48,551 nucleotides of DNA from Paramacrobiotus richtersi (GCA_034698045.1 JAQGAU010000052.1:1-48551); one strand, 5' to 3'; positions 21,399 through 33,046 are shown, counted from the stretch's first letter. The notes: a model not told the origin generated them from the sequence alone. Program-made: numbers and translations.

Positions 21399-22635
21399 AT
21401 GGTCTTCGACGTGGAATGCGCGAAACACCACCTACAAAAAGATACGTGCACAGCCCCGCGCCAAACATCCCCACTGCAACCGAGTGCGTATATGCCGCAA
21501 CGCGTTGATTTTCCACATTCGCCATTTAATTTGCCTGAATATATGCTAACTGCGTCGTCGATTGTTGAACAGATTTCATTGTTGCCTGATCTGCTGCAGT
21601 TATCTGGCAAACATGGAGGTTCGAAGCTACGTTTTGGAGGGAATACTTACCCAGATTACGATGCCTATCGATTACGGAAATCGTCTTCGATTGTAATCGG
21701 GGCGATTGCATTGCCAGCCAACTTGCACGTTGGCTAGTGATGCAATCGCCCTGATTACTCGACAATTGTCGAGTAAGATTGTCTAGCGTTAAAGCAAAAA
21801 TTTTGTCTGCTCCATGCCGGTAAATGATTAAACTCAACAATTATATTATTGGCTTTGATGTTGCAGTTCGTATTCGTACTGCGATATCCGAAGAAAGAGT
21901 TTAATTTTGCGCGTAAGTACATTATATCTGTACAGCAATAACGGTATACTAGTCTACGAGTTCTAACGAATTTTTGTCTGTCTGTTACGAAAGTTAACGG
22001 TTCGTATAGTCCATCTGGACGTGATATATATGTATGTACCGCAAATACCGGACGATACCTCTCCGGTCTTTGTAGCCAGCATCAGCGAAGAGCGATTTGC
22101 CAGTCTAACATTTTTGTCTTTGCAGGATCATATGACAGAGGGGTCAGCGGTAGCGTACGCAGTCTTTTCCTGGTGGTCTTACTAACAGCGGCCGGCTCCC
22201 TCGGTGTCTACACCATCAACCAGGCCCGCTCGCACATTGTCACTGCATCCGCCAACACCTTCCGTCTCTGTGGTATCATCAACATGGTCCTATGTGTGCT
22301 CCACTGCCTAGAGTTGTTCCTGATTGCGCTGGGTGGCATTCTCCTTGCTGCGTATCCTGCCACCGAAATACCATTGCTGGAAAACTTTGGGCTTATCGTA
22401 CACATCCTCATACGGCCGACCGACAGCTCGGCCGTATGAGGATGTTTTCGATACGCAGTTCCGGTAGGCTTTTGGTGGGGGAACGATCGCCCTTCTGGTC
22501 GTTAGAATAGTCATCTGTCTCCTCATGATCGCGCTGCCGGCTGCTGCGGCCAGGATTGCCCGCCGGAATCAGGTGATTATTACGGCCGGACCGAGGGGAG
22601 AGGTGGCCGCGTATCCCGCGTCACCGGCGGAATAA
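21399..22635 (+). CDS. Multi-pass membrane protein, four exons, 259 aa
   Basis: Exons 21399-21692, 21867-21912, 22126-22397 and 22468-22635 sum to 780 nt with consistent phases (0, 1, 0). Splice sites: ATT|GTAATC, GTTGCAG, C|GTAAGT, TTTGCAG, ATC|GTACAC, CCGGTAG. The N-terminal 98 residues are hydrophilic (MVFDVECAKHHLQKD...). Exons 3 and 4 carry hydrophobic segments: SLFLVVLLTAAGSLGVY, MVLCVLHCLELFLIALGGIL, and TIALLVVRIVICLLMIALP, so at least three membrane passes are expected. The tail is hydrophilic (TAGPRGEVAAYPASPAE). Introns 1 and 3 each contain a long hairpin at the donor side. No family name is assigned; a tetraspan-type protein is possible. Confidence 0.6.
21693..21755 (+). repeat. 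Long hairpin starting at the 5' splice site of intron 1
   Basis: The left arm from the donor (GTAATCGGGGCGATTGCAT, then GCCAGCCAAC) pairs with the right arm (GTTGGCTAGTG, then ATGCAATCGCCCTGATTAC) over about 31 bases with a few mismatches. A second perfect palindrome (ACTCGACAATTGTCGAGT) overlaps its end and continues to 21772. Confidence 0.85.
22394..22454 (+). repeat. Hairpin spanning most of the 70-bp intron 3
   Basis: CATCCTCATACGGCCGA pairs perfectly with TCGGCCGTATGAGGATG across an 8-base loop. The arms extend outward through a few mismatches to TATCG / CGATA, so the donor GT sits inside the stem. The intron is 22398-22467. Confidence 0.85.
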
Positions 22636-22988
22636 GTGACGTACTCGATAATTATGGCATAGGGGAAGCATCATGACTAAAACAGCACCTACACGTATAC
22701 GAACAATTTTTAATATCGAGTGAATGAATGAATTTCGGATTTATCTGCGTTAGCATTTTCTGACATCTACATGTTTGTACTGACAGCGATCACATGTACT
22801 GATGACGATGTACATGCCGCACCTGTGAGTGTTAAGCTGGCTTTACGTACTGACTTTGGCTTGTCGTCAAATTATAACTTTTGCTATTTGTCCCATATAT
22901 GCACATATATGTCGGTTGATGGGTTTTGCAGTTTTCCGAACATAACAGTGTACATAATTAACCCGTAATTGGTACTACAAGTATTGTG
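22636..22988. other. Downstream flank, no supported gene
   Basis: No exon is supported; a 65-codon plus frame at 22771-22968 lacks any family signature. Confidence 0.35.
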
Positions 22989-23111
22989 TTGCCATTGTAA
23001 CCGTTGTACAACACGGAGGACCTTCATCTCCAAAAACCGTACTCTGCCCCCAATCGACTTAGTCGGAATAAATTCCGAAAACTCACGGATTTCCTGCAGA
23101 GCGTGTTCTGA
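22989..23111 (+). pseudogene. Array relic P1: 3' end of an exon C
   Basis: The sequence matches the last ~160 bases of exon C (GTTGTACAACACGGAG..., CCCCCAATCGACTTAGTCGG, GATTTCCTGCAGAGC, then TGA at 23109-23111). About 39 bases, covering the part encoding NKSTKRNLK, are deleted. The following flank contains two tandem forms of the 3' motif (GACGGATGTTAGACAGTAAC then GACGGATGTTAAACAGTC). No 5' part is present. Confidence 0.7.
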
Positions 23112-24120
23112 ACCGGTCTAGTTTGAAGGGCGCCTTGACTGCGTCTTTATCGTCGACAGTAGACGGATGTTAGACAGTAACATTAGACGGATGTTAAACA
23201 GTCGACATACTAAATTATTTGACGAATAACATAAACTCTGCTGTTTTTTTGGGAAAACGAAATATACATACGCATTTGTCCACCGATGTTTGATCGGCAT
23301 TCACAAAATAAAGGACACGAGGAACTCTAACGGCACAATATTAGGCAGTTTCTTTATAGAGCAACCGAAATGATTAGACGTGCACGACTTCGCTTCACAC
23401 ATTTAATTTTCTTATCCAGACGTAACTAGAGCACAAGATGTGCAGGTGAAAACCACGCCGGCGCAGAATCCATAAAACCCGAAAGCTTTCATCTTCCCGC
23501 AGCGTAGCAATAATGTATGGTTTGGTTGGGTTTAATGTTTTAAATATACAGAGCACAAGGGAAAATCCCTTATCAAGGCCTGTAGACGGCAGAATACTGT
23601 CACATGAATAACAACAATGATGCGGGATGAAATACTGCGCTTGTGCTAATAAATCTAATTGAAAGGCGATTCGATTATTCACTACGAGAATCATCTTCGT
23701 TGTACTGCAATTATGTAGGGTCAACACAAATGATGCCAAAGAAACCATATCACAATCCACAAACACAAATCTGTTTTAAAACCCAACAGTTTGGCGACCT
23801 GTTGGCGGCCAGGTACGCTTTGCATACAGAAATTTCTGCGTCCAGACAATTCTGAGGTTCGCTGCGCATACAGAAATTTTGCGGTTTCGTTCTTCAGAAA
23901 AGAACTTCTGCTAGTACAAATCTGTCTGCTTTGCTCTGTCTGGTTAGATTCCGGTTCTCTAACTGCATCAGATTTCTGCTCGCAGCGGAACATGTAATAG
24001 GACAAAGTTCAGGCACGAAGTTATTCGTTGCTCGTCGCACCGTATCTCATTTCGACCACCATTCGAAGGCATTACTGTCCTTTATCACTCGGTAAGTTAA
24101 TCATTTTATCATAAGTATAA
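23112..24120. other. Intergenic stretch between relics
   Basis: Beyond the duplicated 3' motif, no gene is supported. A GCATACAGAAATTT segment occurs twice (near 23821 and 23870) in the same orientation. Confidence 0.35.
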
Positions 24121-24133
24121 GTCTGGTTCGGAG

Positions 24134-24430
24134 GCCCGGAAACGGATTTGACTGGGATGTTCCCGGATCGCACTTGCCATACGCCACAGCCTTTTCTCAT
24201 CGAATGCTCACTTGGTCGCTTTGAGCTTCGAAGCTCCATTCGGTTGATGCCACAGCTCTAACCTATACAAGCGATGGTCGATGCCAGTGTGACAATATCC
24301 TCTATGACCTTCATAACAAAGCACTGGAGACGGCGGCATTTCCCTCCGGCAACGCGCCCGTGAAGGTTACTTGCCAGAACGGAACGCTTCGAGTCAGTGA
24401 GGAGCTAGGATCCTTCGAGGGACTCAAAAC
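24134..24430 (+). pseudogene. Array relic P2: 5' half of an exon C
   Basis: It starts after TTCGGAG with GCCCGGAA, as exon C does, and reads FPDRTCHTPQ, then IECSLGRFELRSS. A deletion near 24246 shifts the frame. The repeat-1 region (CGATGGTCG, CAGTGTGACAATATCCTCTA) and the repeat-2 start (ACTTGCCAGAACGGAACGCT) are still recognisable up to about 24430, after which similarity stops. Confidence 0.75.
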
Positions 24431-24879
24431 TATCAAGCGCTCGCTCTGTGAGTTAAAGAGCAGTGTTTTCTATAAAAATCGGACGCCAATCATAACATGA
24501 TTAGCATTCACCTACATCATATTCGTAATATTATTATTCATATATCATACGTCATAGTATAGGCATGATTTTCATACCTATACAGCTATGTACGAAAATC
24601 TTGTTATAAAACCAGCTGTCGTTTCCACCATACCAATAGCAACCTGTGCATGCTGTCTGAGACAGAGAAGCGTTATAAATTAGCGAAAGCCAACTTTGCC
24701 GAGGAAGACAACATGTTCTGAAGCCGGCTTTGCGATTCGCTCCGCAGAAACTTAATCTCCGTGCCGATTACATGTGCCAAACTCATGTATCGGAATGATC
24801 CAAATTTAAGATATCTTCATGGTCAACTAAACAGTCCTTATCGTGAAGGTCGCTCGACGACGATGTTCCTCGACGATGT

Positions 24880-25500
24880 TCCTCGGTGGTTCCGCACCAG
24901 CGGCTGCGTCCTTGACACTGACCGTGGTTCACTAATTAAGACTGTTTCGGAACGTATACGTACACAGTAGAATTTATTTTTCAAGCATGGCGAATCTGAA
25001 AAAAATTGCCTTCAACTTTCATTTGCGCGCACATCAGAGGTCTGACTGCTTGAGAAAAGAAATGGACAAAGCTTACTGCTTGCTTATTGGAGGAAAAATA
25101 ATAAAATTATAAGTGCACCCGAGAATCTGAAAAAACTGCTTATTTTCGAGTTTCATAATTTTTATAACCGCGTAATTCTGATTAGTGTTTACGAATGCAT
25201 TGCGGCCGAGCGAGTCAGTGTTTCTGTTCAGTCACAATGCATTAATCTAACTATTTCGTTCCCCATTTAGCAAACATTTAACGTCAAATTGTGGAATTTT
25301 ATATCTCTACTGAAACTTGATTGCTCGATTTTTTTGTACACAAAAATTCCAGCTGAGTGATAGGCGCAATTTCGATTCCATTTCTGGGGGTTATTGCCCC
25401 TTCTAGAAGCAAAAGTTATATTTAGCTGTTCTCGATTTTCTTGCCATGTGGATCCCTTGCTGTAAGGCGTAATATACCGCTGCAAATGTTTCTGACAGTA
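24880..25500 (+). repeat. Surviving intron A sequence upstream of copy 2
   Basis: Blocks match intron A of copies 1 and 4 in order: a GGTTCCGC...AGCGGC block, CAGAGGTCTGA, GCTTGCTT, TTTTCGAGTTTC, GCATGTGGATC-type and GTAGGGCGTAAT-type blocks. Exon A itself is missing, so it was deleted between about 24430 and 24880, leaving this intron behind. Confidence 0.6.
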
Positions 25501-27369
25501 GAAGGGTTGTGTGGAATTTTGAAAATCGTCTCTGTGGATTGATAAATCACTCTTTGCACCAAAAACGCCCGAAAAACACGAGTCTGTCTGTACAAACGCA
25601 GCCCGGTGTGCGTAGCTCGCCGACACATCGACTTACAGACACACAAGTTCGCCTGAACGACACTGCATTTCCGAGCGCAATTTCACTCCGCTTGCTTTAC
25701 GGTTAATCTTCCTGCATGGGGATTTTTTTGTTTTTTACACGGATGGCCGGATCAGTTACATGTTACCATACTTGAAAATAATCTAAATAATTTAAATAAC
25801 TGCTAAATAATCTTGGCTTACCAATGATCGAAAACCGTGCTGACACAGACATTCGTTTATATCTAACAGCAGATTCCTGGATTGAAAAACCCCTTCAGCC
25901 TGGCTACCCGGCTTTCTGAGAGTTTTTGAATAATCACGAGAAAAGGATTCGGAACAGAAAAAGGTAACCAATTAAAAAAACGGAAAAGCAAGGAAACCAG
26001 CAGCACACATCATTACTGCAGTGATTTCCCATTAGCATCAACACTAGCGAGGCACGCCGGAGAATATTGGTAGAGCATTTTCACGAAACAATACCCACCT
26101 AATGTAGTTCCTTTATTTACGGTTATAAAGCTCTGCGAGATTTTTTTGTCGCACAGCTTCTAATGGTTTGTGACGGCAGGATATTTCAGTTATTCGGTAA
26201 ACACAGCGAGAGCTTTAATAGTTCATTAGCCTGGCTTTCCGGCTGGCGCCGTGTATAAAAAAAGCACATCAAATTTTATCTCGACCAAAGACCATTTGTT
26301 TGCATTGAAAGGCTATCTTTGTCACCAGGTATGGTAGTTCTATGAATTAGTTTGATGAATACCATTAAAATCAAAGATTGCCTGGATATCCGGCTTCAAG
26401 GCAATTATTAATTATTACAAAGAGATCAATCATCAAACTTTTAATGCGCACACACCTTTAAAAAGCCAAGCTTTCAGAATACGCACAGTGCAGACTAGAC
26501 AGCATTATTGACGTGTATATGATTTAATGTGTCCGAGGTGCAGGCCGCGCCTTTGGACCTACAAGTAGCAGTAAAGCGCGGCAAGTCGTTTGCTCTTTGT
26601 CATTTTGTTTTGTTAAATGTCTGTCCAACTGGTGACTTATCAATTGGTCCAAGGGTTGCGAATTTGCCACGCAACTCTTCTAGTGAACTTCTTCACTATG
26701 CACGTACAACACGCGTGGTATTTACGCCCACTACAAGTCGCCGTAGTTGTACAAATAGGCAGACTTCAGCCGATTGAGCCAGTCCTAGACTTTAGTGGCG
26801 AAAATTGGACTTGCGGGGTTAGCGGCTTACCGCCTTTTATAATGGCATAAAGGATTTCGGCAAATGGCAATTACAGAGGTTGGTACATTTTTTGGCGTCC
26901 AATTTACAGAGCGCTCCACTGCGTCCCTCACGACGCTGGAATTCATTTCGTTCCTACGTCTTTAGTGAGGCAGTTCATTTGTTCGTCGGACGTAAATAAA
27001 GCAAAGTGATTGGACGACCACAGAGTTTAATCAGTTTATGACAAAAATAGGAATGACCAGTACCTGACATATTTTGCCATCGAAACGCTGCTGCACCTTC
27101 ATGCTACAAATGATGAACAATTCTTTCATTATTCTCGAAGTTGTTCGAATGCTTTAAGATCATGATAGAACAATAGCAAGTAAATAAAAATGTTGGACTT
27201 TTCCTAGGTTATAACTATTGTTTTCCCGCTGTTGTCGACATCTCACAGCGATAAGCCGATAACCGGTTTACTTACTTTTTTACGCGCGTACAGTACTTTT
27301 TTGCTAGACATATGACGACATCGGAAACCAAGAACTGGGTCTAAGCTTTCCCTTCGTCGCACTGGTCAG
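25500..27369. other. Extra ~1.6 kb in intron A of copy 2, no confident gene
   Basis: Other copies have an intron A of about 0.8-0.9 kb without insertions; here it is much longer. A motif GCCTGG...CCGGCT appears three times (25898, 26229, 26379). Plus-strand ORFs at 26529-26850 have no recognised domain. An inserted element is likely but its ends were not found. Confidence 0.35.
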
Positions 27370-29669
27370 CCGTTCTCGATGAATTTAAGACGTTGGTATC
27401 TCCACGGAAACAGAATCCGTGAAATTCCGACCTCAGTTTTGGATACAGTTGCGCTTGTCGGTGCCGGTTTATTTAATGCGCGGTATAACCTCATGTCACG
27501 AGTCATGTGCTCATCTCTGCCCAGCGGAGACTGTTCCTGCTGCGAAATGACGAACCTGATGAAATGGATACAACGGAATACCAAGAATGCTCCTTCGTGG
27601 TCAGCTCGTACCGCATACGTTTCCTGTGGCGCCGGTTCCAGTCAGCTAACACAAAACTCCACGTTTCCCCTTGCGATTTTTGCAAAATGTATGTTTTCAC
27701 TTACAAATTATGGAAGGTACATCATACGGCGCAAAGATGGCTGTTCTGTTTATTACGACCTTGTTTTCAAAAACGTTCTCATTGCAACATTCACCACATA
27801 TAAACGTCAAAAAAATGCAGATAGTTTTCTCGTAAGGGACACTCTCACAGCGACAACCGCAGAATCAGTCCAGTATTGTCGTGGTGTGATTGTGCCTTTC
27901 ACATTCTTAGTGACGAAACGGGTAAACATTTTCTGGTTCTTTTTCTGAGTCCGTTCGTCTTTAAGCTTACGGCAACCGCGAATCCATGAAGCGATGAGTC
28001 AGCAACATTTTGATATGTACAAGTTTGGTAAACAATTTACTTCAGGTTATATTTCTGTCCTAAGTACTGTAGATAATGCTGAAAACAAAAAAGTATTTCC
28101 GAAGAAAAAGAAATCAGAATAATCCGATGCATTTTAAAATCCTGCACTTTGCTGATTCTTGGCGAAAGGGAGTGTTTAGTACCCAAACAAAGTAGGAATC
28201 CCAGTATGGGGTGCATCAGTTTTAAGTTTGTCCAGGCATTACGCAGGGTTTTCTGGATAAACAAAGCAAAGGTGTTATCATAACACAACCTGGTGCATAG
28301 AAGCTAACTAACCTCCCCGACCAAAGAATTACTTTCTACCGTAATGGATACAATTTTTCTGAGATCATATTCGAATTTCTCGCATTTTTGACATATTGTT
28401 ACCGAACCCGAATTTCGATTTTTCAAAAGAACTTTCAGCAACGTGGCCGAGCAACCTGGGCGGCCGCCTTAATGTAAAACAAATTCGACAACAGCCTTCG
28501 GGAACCGTCTACGTGGTCCTTCCGAAACGTAAGCGCTTTACCGGGGCGGTTGCCCTAATTGTTTGTACATCAGGGCGACCGCTCATCTAGTTCGGCCACG
28601 TTGTTTTCGAAATTCGAATTTCGGACTTGCAAAAAAAATGCAAGGAATCCGAACATGAAGTCAAAAAAATTGTATCTATCACGGATAAAAAGTATTCTAT
28701 GGTGGGGTTTGAAGAGGGAAGACCGTACCGGTAAGATTCTGCAGGTGCCTGTTGCTGTTCTGAATAGTTAATTACAGTAATCAGTTTGATCATAAGTACA
28801 TGTACGTGTCTCTTCTTTGCAAGCCCGGAAGCCGATACGACCGTGGCATTCCCGCATCGCTTTTGCTATACACCACAGGCTCTTCGCATTAAGTGCTCAC
28901 TGGGCCGGTTCGAGCTTCCAAGCTCTGCTCGGGTAACAACCGATGCCACTACAGTGATCTTTGAAAGCGACGGCAGACGACAGTGTGTCAACATCCTTTA
29001 CGAACTTCACAACAAAGTATTGGAGATGGCTGGCATACCTACAGCGCGTACAGCCGGCAACGATGCCGTGCAGGTTAACTGCCAAAACGGAACGCTTAAA
29101 GTTAATGAGGACGATCCCGATGCATCTTACGCCAATAAAATTATATTCCAAGCTGACTCAAGCCTAAGCTGCCACGAACACTTGCACGAATTTTCGGGGT
29201 TTGTTTATGCATTGCCGCAGAACAACCCAGGAAACGGGAATCTTCTCCCGTCCTGCCGATCGATGTGTGGCTCAGCGATTTCCTCATTTGCACAGACGCT
29301 GAACCGTTGGTACTGAACTGCACAGCCGGTGTGATGACCAGCTCAGAAAGGAACATAACACACTCATCAGCTATCACACTGCTCTTTCATACGGACATCA
29401 GTTTTGACTGCCGCGTGGTCTGGAAGAGTGTGCATGAACATCTTTTGCAACAGGAGATGGTTCAGATTGACAGCTATGCGTATGCCGAGCGAGAAGATGC
29501 CGTTGTGGCCGTTGTGCAGCACGGAGTGACTGTCATCTCCGAAAACCAGCCCAACAAATCCACAAAGCGGAATCTGAAGTATTACTCCGCTCCCATTCGA
29601 CTCAGTCGCAACAAATTCCGTACATTGACGGAATTCCTACAAGGCCTTTTCGGGACCGGTGCAATTTGA
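27370..29669 (+). pseudogene. Array copy 2: exons B and C only, disabled
   Basis: Exon B 27370-27688 is open (PFSMNLRRWYLHGNRIREIP ... CSSLPSGDCSCCEM). Exon C is 28824-29669. Three defects are visible. Exon A is missing. The exon C acceptor has changed from GCAG|GCCC to GCAAGCCC, so the normal AG is gone and the neighbouring AG is out of frame. One base is deleted near 29238 (GGAAACGGGAATC against GGAAATGGTGAATC in copy 4), after which the frame resumes at 29265. Repeats 1-3 and the basic tail are otherwise well preserved, so loss of function is recent. Confidence 0.8.
28375..28655. repeat. Foldback/MITE-like inverted repeat in intron B of copy 2
   Basis: The left arm contains CGAATTTCG and CAACGTGGCCGAGC (28439-28452); the right arm contains GTTCGGCCACGTTG (28590-28603) and CGAAATTCGAATTTCGG. 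Arms of about 60-75 bases pair imperfectly around a ~140-base centre. No target duplication was recognised. It helps explain why intron B is 1.1 kb here. Confidence 0.55.
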
Positions 29670-31108
29670 ATGGCACCAAGACTGCTTTGTAATCGACGAC
29701 AGTAAATGGTTTCCAAACAGTCGATTTACTAAATAAGCCGGACGACTCTAACAATAAGCCTATTAACATCAACTAAGCTGTATTTTTCATCGAAAAATTC
29801 GTACTGACATTACTTTGTACACCGATAATGAGCAATCGCACATTGTATGTTTATGTAATCTGTCGAAATGTTCAGAACTAACCACATGCCCGACGTTCTA
29901 TCAATAGAAGTAGCCGACAAAATACTGACTGACTGTTTATTATCCAGTCGCGAAAACAGAAAATCCTCTCCTCAAACTCTGAACGGCACAGAATCTTAAC
30001 CAGAACTCCAGAAGCACTTACCGGTTTGTAAAATCAGCTGATCCACTAACGAATATCGAAGTACTGTTATGAACAAGAACGACAAAAACGGCAAAGGAAC
30101 CACATCGACGCACAAAAATTCTCTCACATCTAAAATGCGTCCAGAAACTGTTTACCAAAGCTCCAAACAGCAACAGCTTGAATGCGTAATGCATATAACC
30201 GTTATATCGTATGGACGCGCCTGCATACCTAATACAAGCTCTACAGTAGAAAAATATGAGACCTTTTGGTGACACAACTGTGTCGCAGTCGGTCCGAGAA
30301 ACGAAAAGAACGGTAAAGCACTGCCTACTGTCCGTTCAACGCTCGTGCACTGACCACGCCTGAAGCGATCTGAAAGGAATCTACTTTCATATTTGGTATA
30401 ACTTGAGACAGAAATAAATGGAATATGATATACCTACTGTCAGAAAGTCACATATTGGCATCATAGCTTAACTTTGCTTGCGCTATTAGAGTGCTTGTAT
30501 GTCAAGCTTGTACTCGGGCCTGGATGCTTTTCATACATCGAGGCGTGCGCAAGTTCACAGTATGGTCCGAGGTTCGACATTCGGAGCATACAAGACGCAG
30601 GACAAAATGGACAGTGAGTCAATCACTGAACGCCCCAAAAGGCTACCATGCGTCGAGTGGTAACTCAGTATATATCAACATAGTCTTCCGAAAACGCCAG
30701 TATCATATTATTACGATAAACGTTCATACTCTTTTCTTTCAATTTACATTACCTTATTGTTATGTATGCTCTAAACTGAGCAAACGTAGCAAATAAACTG
30801 AACAAACAGCGACATGGTATGCATGCGAGAACAATAAAGACCGGCGGACTGCATGGAAACGGATACAGATAAACGTTTGTCTGAAGAGGAATATCGATAA
30901 GATCACGCTTTCTTAACCGCATTCCATTCGGCTCGTTTTGTTCACATTCATTGGTCGGAGCCATACTATGCCCACAATCTTGCCATCTTCATGTTTTCCT
31001 TACAGCTGTTGATATAGACATTTATTTACCTGTAAAGCGGGTGTTAAGCAACGTTGGAGGTCTGAATAGCAGCGCCAGTCCGTACAATCGCTGGACGTTC
31101 GATCAAAA
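29670..31108. other. 3' flank of copy 2 joined to the upstream region of copy 3
   Basis: Downstream of the stop come the shared 3' motif (GGTTTCCAAACAGTCG, 29708) and a block with GTAGCCGACAAAATAC and GGCACAGAATC that recurs after copies 4, 5 and 6. From about 30770 the sequence matches the promoter region of copy 1. No gene is seen. Confidence 0.55.
31003..31008 (+). promoter_or_regulatory. Conserved ACAGCTGT element upstream of copy 3
   Basis: CAGCTG sits about 106 bases before the ATG, within TTCCTTACAGCTGTTGATA. The same element is present before copies 4, 5 and 7. It may be an E-box or the acceptor of a 5'-UTR intron, because a pyrimidine-rich tract precedes the AG in most copies. Confidence 0.4.
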
Positions 31109-32119
31109 ATGGTGGAATTTCCGGTTATTGTGCTATGGCTGGCCGTCTACTCGGTAGAATACAGTACATGTTATTTGGAGATGCCACATCCTAAATGCAC
31201 TAACGGTTACTACGAATTTTTTACCAATGTCCTTCGGTGCCAAGAGGCTGACTTGGATATACCCTACTCATTTAGCGTTAATCTGATTCCATCTAAAGTG
31301 ACCTGGATCGCGCTGAGCTGTCCGGATACCTGGCAAATTAAGTGCAACATGGTCCACACCCACTGCCGCACAGAAGTGAGTTAGTCAGAATTTCGCTGTG
31401 GGGATTCAGAACAGACAATGCACAACAATCACAACCTAACCGACCAAGAATCCAGTACCCCAGTTCTTACACAACGTGAAGCACAGAATAAAGCTTCTCC
31501 ATATGAAGTTCTGCCAGATCGACTACCTAGATGGTGAATTTTTGCGCGGATTTCAGTCCTTAGAAACACTCGATTTGGTTGAGAACGATATTAGTGCCAT
31601 TGATGTCGAGTCGTTCCAGTTTCTAATGGACCCTCTAGTTCCTACGCCCGGCGTTGCGCTGTATTTACCAATTCCATGCAGCGTTATTGTCAATGAATTA
31701 TCTGCCGGATCTCGACTGGGCTGTATTCCGACCGGAAGCGCGCGCAATGGTAAGTTTCTTATTTTGCTTTAGTTGCAATAATTTCATCTTTTCAGATGCT
31801 TGTATATTAACTGGTTAAACGATGTAGTGTAGTTCAATAGTTTCCGTAAGGTTGCGGCTGGGAGGGATCAATGTCTGCAGTCGTTTTTATATCAGTTACC
31901 GCATTGAAGTGCGACTACGTATGTTAAATTCCTTCCATTAAGTACAAATTACAGTAACTGGCGAACGGAAAACCGTGCTTTTACAAGATCGACCGAGTTC
32001 AATGGTGAAAATTGTGCGCTTTGGACGATACCGCCCTAACTACAATTTTAATATGCAGACTAATGCGGTGCCAAGCAAAAATGCCGATGCAGGAAAATCA
32101 GCTAAATGAATATATTTAA

Positions 32120-33046
32120 GGAAGACACTCCGTACACTACCTTTTTGCTACCTTTCATTCCGTGTACTAGCTGTTACACTACTTTTCACTCTGTACACAG
32201 TACACTACATTTCCGGCACTTCCTTTCGTTCCGTTCCCTGCCTATTTGAACATTACCTTTCACTCCGTGCACTTCCGCTCATTTTTTTTATTTCTTATTA
32301 TCACATATTTTGATCATTGAGAAATAACAATCTCATTAACTATACTGAGTTTCACGACTGCTCTTGACCGCAATTTCGACCGCTCAGCTTCTGCTTGCGT
32401 TATGAAAAATAACTCTTCGGTAAACTTTACTCGTTGTACCGCCTTTCCAGTTTTTCTTCTGATAACCTGGAACTTGTTCTTGTTGAGATACTGGTCCATC
32501 CAGATTTCTCAAGGCTTTGCTTGTATACCACGGAGATACTGGATCTTTCCCGTAAAGTGCAATTTCTGCAGCAAACGCACATGCAAAAAATGCACAATTT
32601 CTGCTCTTGTCCAAGCCCACAAAAGAGGCATTTTGCAAGTATTCAGTGTGATGTAGGCCGTCAACTGAGTCTTCCGCTCTTTGCTTCATAAGAAACAGGA
32701 ACGCATTGGTGATATTTGGGGTGGACGGTGAGCCCTTTCATAATTCGCGTTGATTCCTCAAGCAGCACTGACTGCTCGCCGATTTTATAGGCAAGGGGAA
32801 GCCCGCCAAAATTACTGGCTGTACCGTCTGTTTGATCGGTGGGAAACTTATATGTATAAAAATAGAAGTCAAAAAAATAAAGGAAGTGCACTGAACGAAA
32901 GGAAGTAGGAAATGTAGTGTACGTAAGGAAAGGTAGCGAAGTAGCACTTCGCGAAGTAAAACGTAGTGTACCGAGTGAAAGGAAGTGCAATAGGTAGTGT
33001 GTACCGAGTGAAAATGGTAGTGTTGGTAGTGTACGGAGTGTCTTCC
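32120..33046. mobile_element. MULE/foldback-type element with long TIRs and 9-bp TSD
   Basis: The ends GGAAGACACTCCGTACACTA / TAGTGTACGGAGTGTCTTCC are inverted repeats, extending imperfectly for roughly 190 bases as degenerate units around CACTCCGTACACTAC. TATATTTAA flanks both ends (32111-32119 and 33047-33055), a perfect 9-bp target duplication typical of Mutator-like elements. The element lies inside intron A of copy 3, and its interior carries a Ulp1-like remnant on the minus strand. Confidence 0.8.
32384..32689 (-). pseudogene. Ulp1/C48-like cysteine protease remnant in the element
   Basis: The minus frame reads SRNCAFFACAFAAEIALYGK, which resembles the DCG-FA-AFA-ELALG-DP segment around the catalytic cysteine of Ulp1-like proteases carried by many DNA transposons (known for MULE-type elements). 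Only this C-terminal part is present; His and Asp of the triad were not located. Identification is by motif only. Confidence 0.45.

Noticed and set aside
21526-21840. 104-codon minus-strand ORF
   Set aside because: It overlaps plus exon 1 and the intron hairpin of the membrane-protein gene, whose four exons agree in phase.
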